From positions 1-34,676 of IMG/VR virus record IMGVR_UViG_3300030101_004712: DNA of 34,676 nucleotides, one strand, 5' to 3'. Source of the stretch: a virus. The notes under the pieces were generated by a model that was given only the letters and a program-made list of their open reading frames with translations, searched no databases and was not told the origin of the DNA. Below are positions 30,805-34,676 of this stretch, piece by piece (positions within the stretch are counted from its first letter, which is position 1; every line of letters begins with the position of its first letter). Position numbers and translations under genes: made by a program.

Positions 30805-32496
30805 CTACTCTTCTCCAGCTTGGCCGCGGGCCAGTAGATCGATCGCTTCGGAGATCGACTCCAGCGCGGTAGACATCGCTTCCTCGTTGAGCTGTCCCGC
30901 TTCCACCATTGACTGAAGAGATTCGGCAGCGTCCGACAGCTCTCCGACGGAGTCCACCAGGTCGTCCGGGTCGACTCCCACCAGCGCCACTTCGTCTGGT
31001 TCCATGGACTGGAGCTCTCGGACGATCTCACCTTGGTCCATCTGGACCCGTGCGAGATGAGCGATCGCGTCTTCTCGCGACGTCCCCGGATGCCTCGACA
31101 TGTATACGTCGACAGTCGAGCGGTAGCCGTTGGCGACGTCCCATTCGTCCTGTTCGCGTCGGGCTTTCATTTCCTGTGGCATCGGATCGGGACGCCAGTA
31201 CTGGACGGTGTAACCGGACTCCGGGACGTTGACGCCGTTCGCTCGGAGGCAAACGGAACACGCTCGGAGAAGAGCCATGTCACCAGCGCGGAACAGCTCT
31301 TCGGACTGTTCGGCCGCTTCGCGTCGCGTCGCGTGACTCAGGAGCATGGACTGAGCGGACATCGGATTCGAACTGTTCGCGACGGCGGACGCGTCACCGA
31401 TTCCAAAGCGCTCCGCGGCCTGTTGGCGCTTCGCTCGAAGGAACAGGTCCAACGGTTGAAGGTTGGCGCCCGGTCCCACGGTAGTGACTCCAACCCCTTT
31501 CGATCCTTCCCGCTCGGCAAGGAAGAGCATGGAACCAGGAGACAGATGGATCGATCGGGTCTGGTCTTCGGACCCGATCCGGCGGGCGTTCGTGGAGGGC
31601 GGTTCCAGTCCGTGGACAATGACCGTGGATCCGGACGCGTCCCGCGCTGCGTGCATGACGTACGTGGACAGGACAGCGACACCCAGCGTCGCCTTGAAAG
31701 CACCGTAGCGGACGGTCGACTGCCACAAGTTCCCGGAGTCCGCTGAGCGATACCATGCCCATGGGAGAGCGGGATCGCCGTCCTTGGTCCGCCAGCTGTA
31801 GTCGTCGCCTTGGAAGGTCTCTCCGAACAGTAGTCCAGTGATGTCTTCGCCCTCTTTGATGCCGACTGCCGCTTGGTCGTACTTCGCATCCTGAGCGGAC
31901 ACGACTCGGAAGTGGACGTCGTCCGGGCGAATGCTCCACCGATCCCATGCCCAGACCGTACCGCCAGCGGCCGCCACGTACCGGCGACGGAGCTCCCAGA
32001 TGACTACCGGTTCGCTTGGATCGTCGTCCGACGCTTCGACGTAGACGTCCTGCGGTTGAACCGGTCGCAGTACCAGCCGCTCCGAGCTGGGCGCGTGGAC
32101 ATGCACCAACATGTCACCGAGTCCCCACGCGTGGTATTCCACCGACTGGAGCTTGGACGCGTAGCGAGCTTGGTCCAACAGTCCACCGGGCTTGATCAAC
32201 CGGTTCGCGCTGTTGTTCCTGTGACGAAAGACGGGACGGTGCCCGTAGTGGCCTGGCGTCGCCAGCTGCCTGCAGATGTCAGCGAAGACGTTGTCCGATG
32301 TGTCCGGCGGTCCCCACGTGGCCAGTCGCTGTTCCGCAATGAACTCCGACATGTAGTCCGCGGCGACATCGCTCCAGTCCTCAGCGAGGACTCGAGACAT
32401 CGGGAGCAACAGTCGCGACCGCTCCGAGTCCTGAGTGGTCGGCATGTCTGGACGCGGGATGATGTCGACTTCATACACTGGGACTCCAATGCTCAC
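30805..32496 (-). CDS. Portal protein
   Basis: This 563-residue protein follows the large terminase (ATGA overlap) and precedes the head genes, the usual portal position. Its middle region with HVHAPSSERLVLRPVQPQDVYVEASDDDPSEPVVIWELRRRYV and the later LFLRAKRQQAAERFGIGDASAVANSSNPMSAQSMLLSHATR is typical of portal clip and stem regions, followed by an acidic Glu/Asp-rich C-terminus. It would form the ring through which DNA enters the head. Confidence 0.8.
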   Translation of the reverse strand: MSIGVPVYEVDIIPRPDMPTTQDSERSRLLLPMSRVLAEDWSDVAADYMSEFIAEQRLATWGPPDTSDNVFADICRQLATPGHYGHRPVFRHRNNSANRLIKPGGLLDQARYASKLQSVEYHAWGLGDMLVHVHAPSSERLVLRPVQPQDVYVEASDDDPSEPVVIWELRRRYVAAAGGTVWAWDRWSIRPDDVHFRVVSAQDAKYDQAAVGIKEGEDITGLLFGETFQGDDYSWRTKDGDPALPWAWYRSADSGNLWQSTVRYGAFKATLGVAVLSTYVMHAARDASGSTVIVHGLEPPSTNARRIGSEDQTRSIHLSPGSMLFLAEREGSKGVGVTTVGPGANLQPLDLFLRAKRQQAAERFGIGDASAVANSSNPMSAQSMLLSHATRREAAEQSEELFRAGDMALLRACSVCLRANGVNVPESGYTVQYWRPDPMPQEMKARREQDEWDVANGYRSTVDVYMSRHPGTSREDAIAHLARVQMDQGEIVRELQSMEPDEVALVGVDPDDLVDSVGELSDAAESLQSMVEAGQLNEEAMSTALESISEAIDLLARGQAGEE

Positions 32497-33986
32497 GCGT
32501 ATATCGCGGCCGTGGACAGGTTGCGCGACCAGTCGCCAAGGCGGACAGCGCGCTCGACAGCATACCGGACGCCGTCGAGTATGTCCTTTTTCGCGTCATC
32601 CTTCCGACCGCTCCATTCCTGGCAAGCTGTGGCGAAGACGGCCGCGCGCGGATGGACAACGAAGTGGCTCAGTTCTTCGTGCTTGTCATCCCGTCGCGCC
32701 ATGATGGCGTTCAAAAGACGGAAGCCGTGACGGACAGAACCAGACCACTTCCGCGGCGTATGAATCCATTTCGTCTTTCCCTTGGGGATCCGGTAGCGAG
32801 CGGCGAGGAACGTCCGGAGCTGGGCGTTGCCCTTTTTGATCTCGTAGTGGTTGGCGTTCGTGGAGCGGTCCCCTACCCACTGGTCAACGTCTTCGTACGC
32901 TAGGTCCCACCGGGTCAACATGTCCGCGATCGCGTCCGCGTCCTGCTCCGGAGTCGTGTACCCCTCGGCCACATGACAGTCGAGTACCCAGACCCGTGGA
33001 GCGAGAGTGTCCACCTGGTGGACAGCTACCAGCGCGGCCGCTTGTTTGCCAATGCCAGCTCCGTGGTCGATCCCCACGAACAGCGACGCGCCAGCTGGTG
33101 GACCGGGTACTCGTCCGAGTCGAAATCCGTGGACGCTACAGGCCTTGTCGAAGGCCGACAGCCAACGGCCGGACAGTACTGGTTCCCAGTCGCCCCGGAC
33201 TCTCATCCCGCGCTCGTGCTCGAGGAGCGCCGCGCTGAACTGTTCGATGTCCTCTTCCGTCATCCACGGCAAGTCGAGGAGACCGCCCCGCGGAGTAGTC
33301 GCCTCGACAGACAACGGGACGTGGTGCTCGAACATGCCACCCGCGCACCCGAGCTCGGGGCGGCCAGCGTCTTCCCACTTCTGGACCATCGCTCTCATGT
33401 AGTCCTGCGGTGGAGCGTCCGGCGTCGGAGTGAATGAGCATCGCAGGTGGCCACCGTAGGCATTCAGCCGCGGGAGCATTTCACCGAAGAACGACGCTGG
33501 CGGTGGTTCGTCCAAATACGCCCGGTGGAACGTCGAACCGGCGAGTCGCTGAGTCCCAGCGTCGTACGTGAACAGGTAGATCACCGACCCAGCTCCGGGT
33601 CCGTCCACGAGCGGTATCACCGGCTCTTTGTAGCCCTTGATCCCCTGACCGCTGACGAAGCGAATGTTCGGGTCCACTTCGTGGCGAGGTAGCAAGTCCC
33701 AGACCTTCGACAACAGCGGGACCATCTGCTTCCAGCTCTTCGAAGCGACGGCGATCTTCACGGGGACGCCGTGTGACTGAGTCGGATGGACTCCACGCGC
33801 AAAGTCGACCACGTCGACGGCTTGAGCGTAGCTCTTCCCGATCTGATTCCCACCGCGAAAAACAGCCAGCGGAGCTCGGACGTCCAGCCATTCCGACTGT
33901 GGTGTGGTCAGTCGCACCGATCGACGCGGATCCCGTCGGCCAGCTTGGATGGACCGGTGGAGTAGACCAGCGAGTCCCAGACTCAC
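32493..33986 (-). CDS. Terminase large subunit
   Basis: This 497-residue packaging motor has the ATPase Walker A GGNQIGKS (45-52), Walker B AYLDE (156-160) and coupling motif SFTPTPD at about 184-190. The C-terminal nuclease has FVGIDHG with Asp 307 and a further VGDRS around 371-375. It cuts the concatemer and pumps DNA into the head through the portal. It overlaps the small subunit and portal genes by ATGA, so motor and docking proteins are made together. Confidence 0.93.
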   Translation of the reverse strand: MSLGLAGLLHRSIQAGRRDPRRSVRLTTPQSEWLDVRAPLAVFRGGNQIGKSYAQAVDVVDFARGVHPTQSHGVPVKIAVASKSWKQMVPLLSKVWDLLPRHEVDPNIRFVSGQGIKGYKEPVIPLVDGPGAGSVIYLFTYDAGTQRLAGSTFHRAYLDEPPPASFFGEMLPRLNAYGGHLRCSFTPTPDAPPQDYMRAMVQKWEDAGRPELGCAGGMFEHHVPLSVEATTPRGGLLDLPWMTEEDIEQFSAALLEHERGMRVRGDWEPVLSGRWLSAFDKACSVHGFRLGRVPGPPAGASLFVGIDHGAGIGKQAAALVAVHQVDTLAPRVWVLDCHVAEGYTTPEQDADAIADMLTRWDLAYEDVDQWVGDRSTNANHYEIKKGNAQLRTFLAARYRIPKGKTKWIHTPRKWSGSVRHGFRLLNAIMARRDDKHEELSHFVVHPRAAVFATACQEWSGRKDDAKKDILDGVRYAVERAVRLGDWSRNLSTAAIYA

Positions 33987-34558
33987 GCTGAAATCCGCGC
34001 TTTCGGGTGTCGTCTCAGGTACTCACCCACGAACAGCTCGAGGACTTCGAGCGGGACCGCGTCCACTTGCGCCTTCAACATGTCGACCAGCGCTGACACG
34101 TCCAGCTCTTCGTCGGGTCGTTGCGCTCGGAGCTCCGCGAGCTCCGCGTGAGCTTTCACTAGCGTGTTCAGGTTGCTCGCATACGCCCCGCGGTCTGGTG
34201 GAGTCTGGTCCACGGCCACCGCTGCCCGATCGACAGCCCACGCGAGTAGCTGTTCCCGTCCCATCTTCGACGGTGTGACTGGATCGACTTGCGCGACTTC
34301 CACTGTCCGCGGAGCTGGTTCCGGGCGTGGCGGTGGAGCTGGTAGCGCGTGGATCGTCGCCCGCGGGACGTGAGACGCCCTCGACTCGCTGAAGTCCAGT
34401 CCCTCTTCTTCGAGCTTCTTCCGGATCCGCCGGATGCGCTGTTCCAGTCGTCGCCGTTCGCGCCGGTCGGTGATGTCCGGCCACAGGTGGTTGATGCACT
34501 CCGCGGGAGTCCCGCGGTTGGCTCTCAGCCACACTTCGACTTCTTCAGGTCTCCACAA
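33983..34558 (-). CDS. Terminase small subunit
   Basis: This 191-residue protein precedes the large subunit (ATGA). It has an N-terminal helical part (PEEVEVWLRANRGTPAECINHLWP and RRERRRLEQRIRRIRKKLEEE) fitting a DNA-binding and coiled-coil region, a Pro-rich linker, and a helical C-terminus with LSALVDMLKAQVDAVPLEVLELF type sequence. No ATG is available; the start is a TTG at 34558, as only a stop and no better start lies upstream. It would recognise the packaging site, probably near its own gene. Confidence 0.7.
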   Translation of the reverse strand: MWRPEEVEVWLRANRGTPAECINHLWPDITDRRERRRLEQRIRRIRKKLEEEGLDFSESRASHVPRATIHALPAPPPRPEPAPRTVEVAQVDPVTPSKMGREQLLAWAVDRAAVAVDQTPPDRGAYASNLNTLVKAHAELAELRAQRPDEELDVSALVDMLKAQVDAVPLEVLELFVGEYLRRHPKARISA

Positions 34559-34589
34559 GCTGGCATCCCGTGGTGTCGTGTTGATGCAC
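34490..34589. repeat. Palindrome and flanking repeats at the terminase start
   Basis: A perfect 8-bp inverted repeat around one base, CCGCGGGA-G-TCCCGCGG, lies at 34501-34517 inside the terminase small subunit gene. GTTGATGCAC occurs on both sides, at 34490-34499 and 34580-34589. Packaging sites are often within or beside this gene, so this could be part of it. Confidence 0.4.
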
Positions 34590-34676
34590 GTTTTCGCGTG
34601 CTACGCGCTCAGGTAGCCCCAGCGTAGCACATGCTACGGACGGGAGCGAGCGCGTAACGGGAGAAGCACATGACCA
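34559..34676. other. Junction region at the contig end, candidate packaging or control site
   Basis: No gene is seen in these 118 bases or in bases 1-58 at the other end. The stretch holds an inverted repeat CGTAGCA-CA-TGCTACG (34623-34638), an additional TGCTACG at 34599-34605, and ACGTTTTCG (34588-34596) with GTAGCCCC (34613-34620). Inverted copies of the last two lie at 45-53 and 32-39. The terminal AAGCACATGACC at 34664-34675 repeats bases 1-12. Confidence 0.5.

Noticed and set aside
1-34676. Direct terminal repeat of the genome
   Set aside because: Only 12 bases match and the next base differs; this is too short to claim a terminal repeat and may be an assembly overlap.

Overview
The window looks like a nearly complete 34.7 kb genome of a tailed double-stranded DNA phage with a long non-contractile tail (siphovirus type) and a GC-rich bacterial host. 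This rests on large terminase, portal, HK97-type major capsid protein, tape measure protein, tail chaperones and an M15 peptidase endolysin. The terminase genes sit at one end of the contig and a DNA methyltransferase at the other. The two ends share 12 bases, so the contig may be a circle opened between them. Candidate promoters are of bacterial sigma-70 type. I see no integrase, tRNA, CRISPR array or insertion sequence.

Layout. Nearly all genes read leftward and are packed with ATGA, TGATG or TAATG stop/start overlaps. In reading order from the right end: terminase small and large subunits, portal, two head-associated proteins and a coiled-coil scaffold (34558 to 29240); then, behind a candidate promoter at 29215-29243, the major capsid protein, head accessory genes, two paralogous decoration-like proteins and connectors (29136 to 25119); then tail tube candidates, a chaperone pair joined by a -1 frameshift signal, tape measure, a 1159-residue protein with Asp-boxes and distal tail genes (25122 to 14769); then a lysis cassette (14478 to 13496).

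A short rightward block (11307-13377) meets the late genes convergently near 13400. It has two candidate promoters, one divergent from a Cro/CI-type repressor gene and one internal at 12494-12522. Leftward from the repressor (11193 to 59) runs an early operon: RuvC-like resolvase, very small proteins, a helix-turn-helix protein, XPB/UvsW-like helicase, DnaQ-like exonuclease, PD-(D/E)XK nuclease, then behind a second promoter an SNF2-like helicase, a beta-class DNA methyltransferase, an AEP-type primase, a VapE-type SF3 helicase, a small Cys-rich protein and a C5-cytosine methyltransferase.

The early genes suggest replication by a phage primase plus SF3 helicase using a host polymerase, possibly from repeats at 1279-1439, with two methyltransferases protecting the DNA. 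The most notable features are a textbook -1 frameshift site in the tail chaperone gene, a mirrored divergent promoter/operator with 27-base arms, a family of promoters sharing a 17-base spacer ending in CGG before TAG, two paralogous decoration proteins, and matching inverted sequence blocks at the two contig ends.
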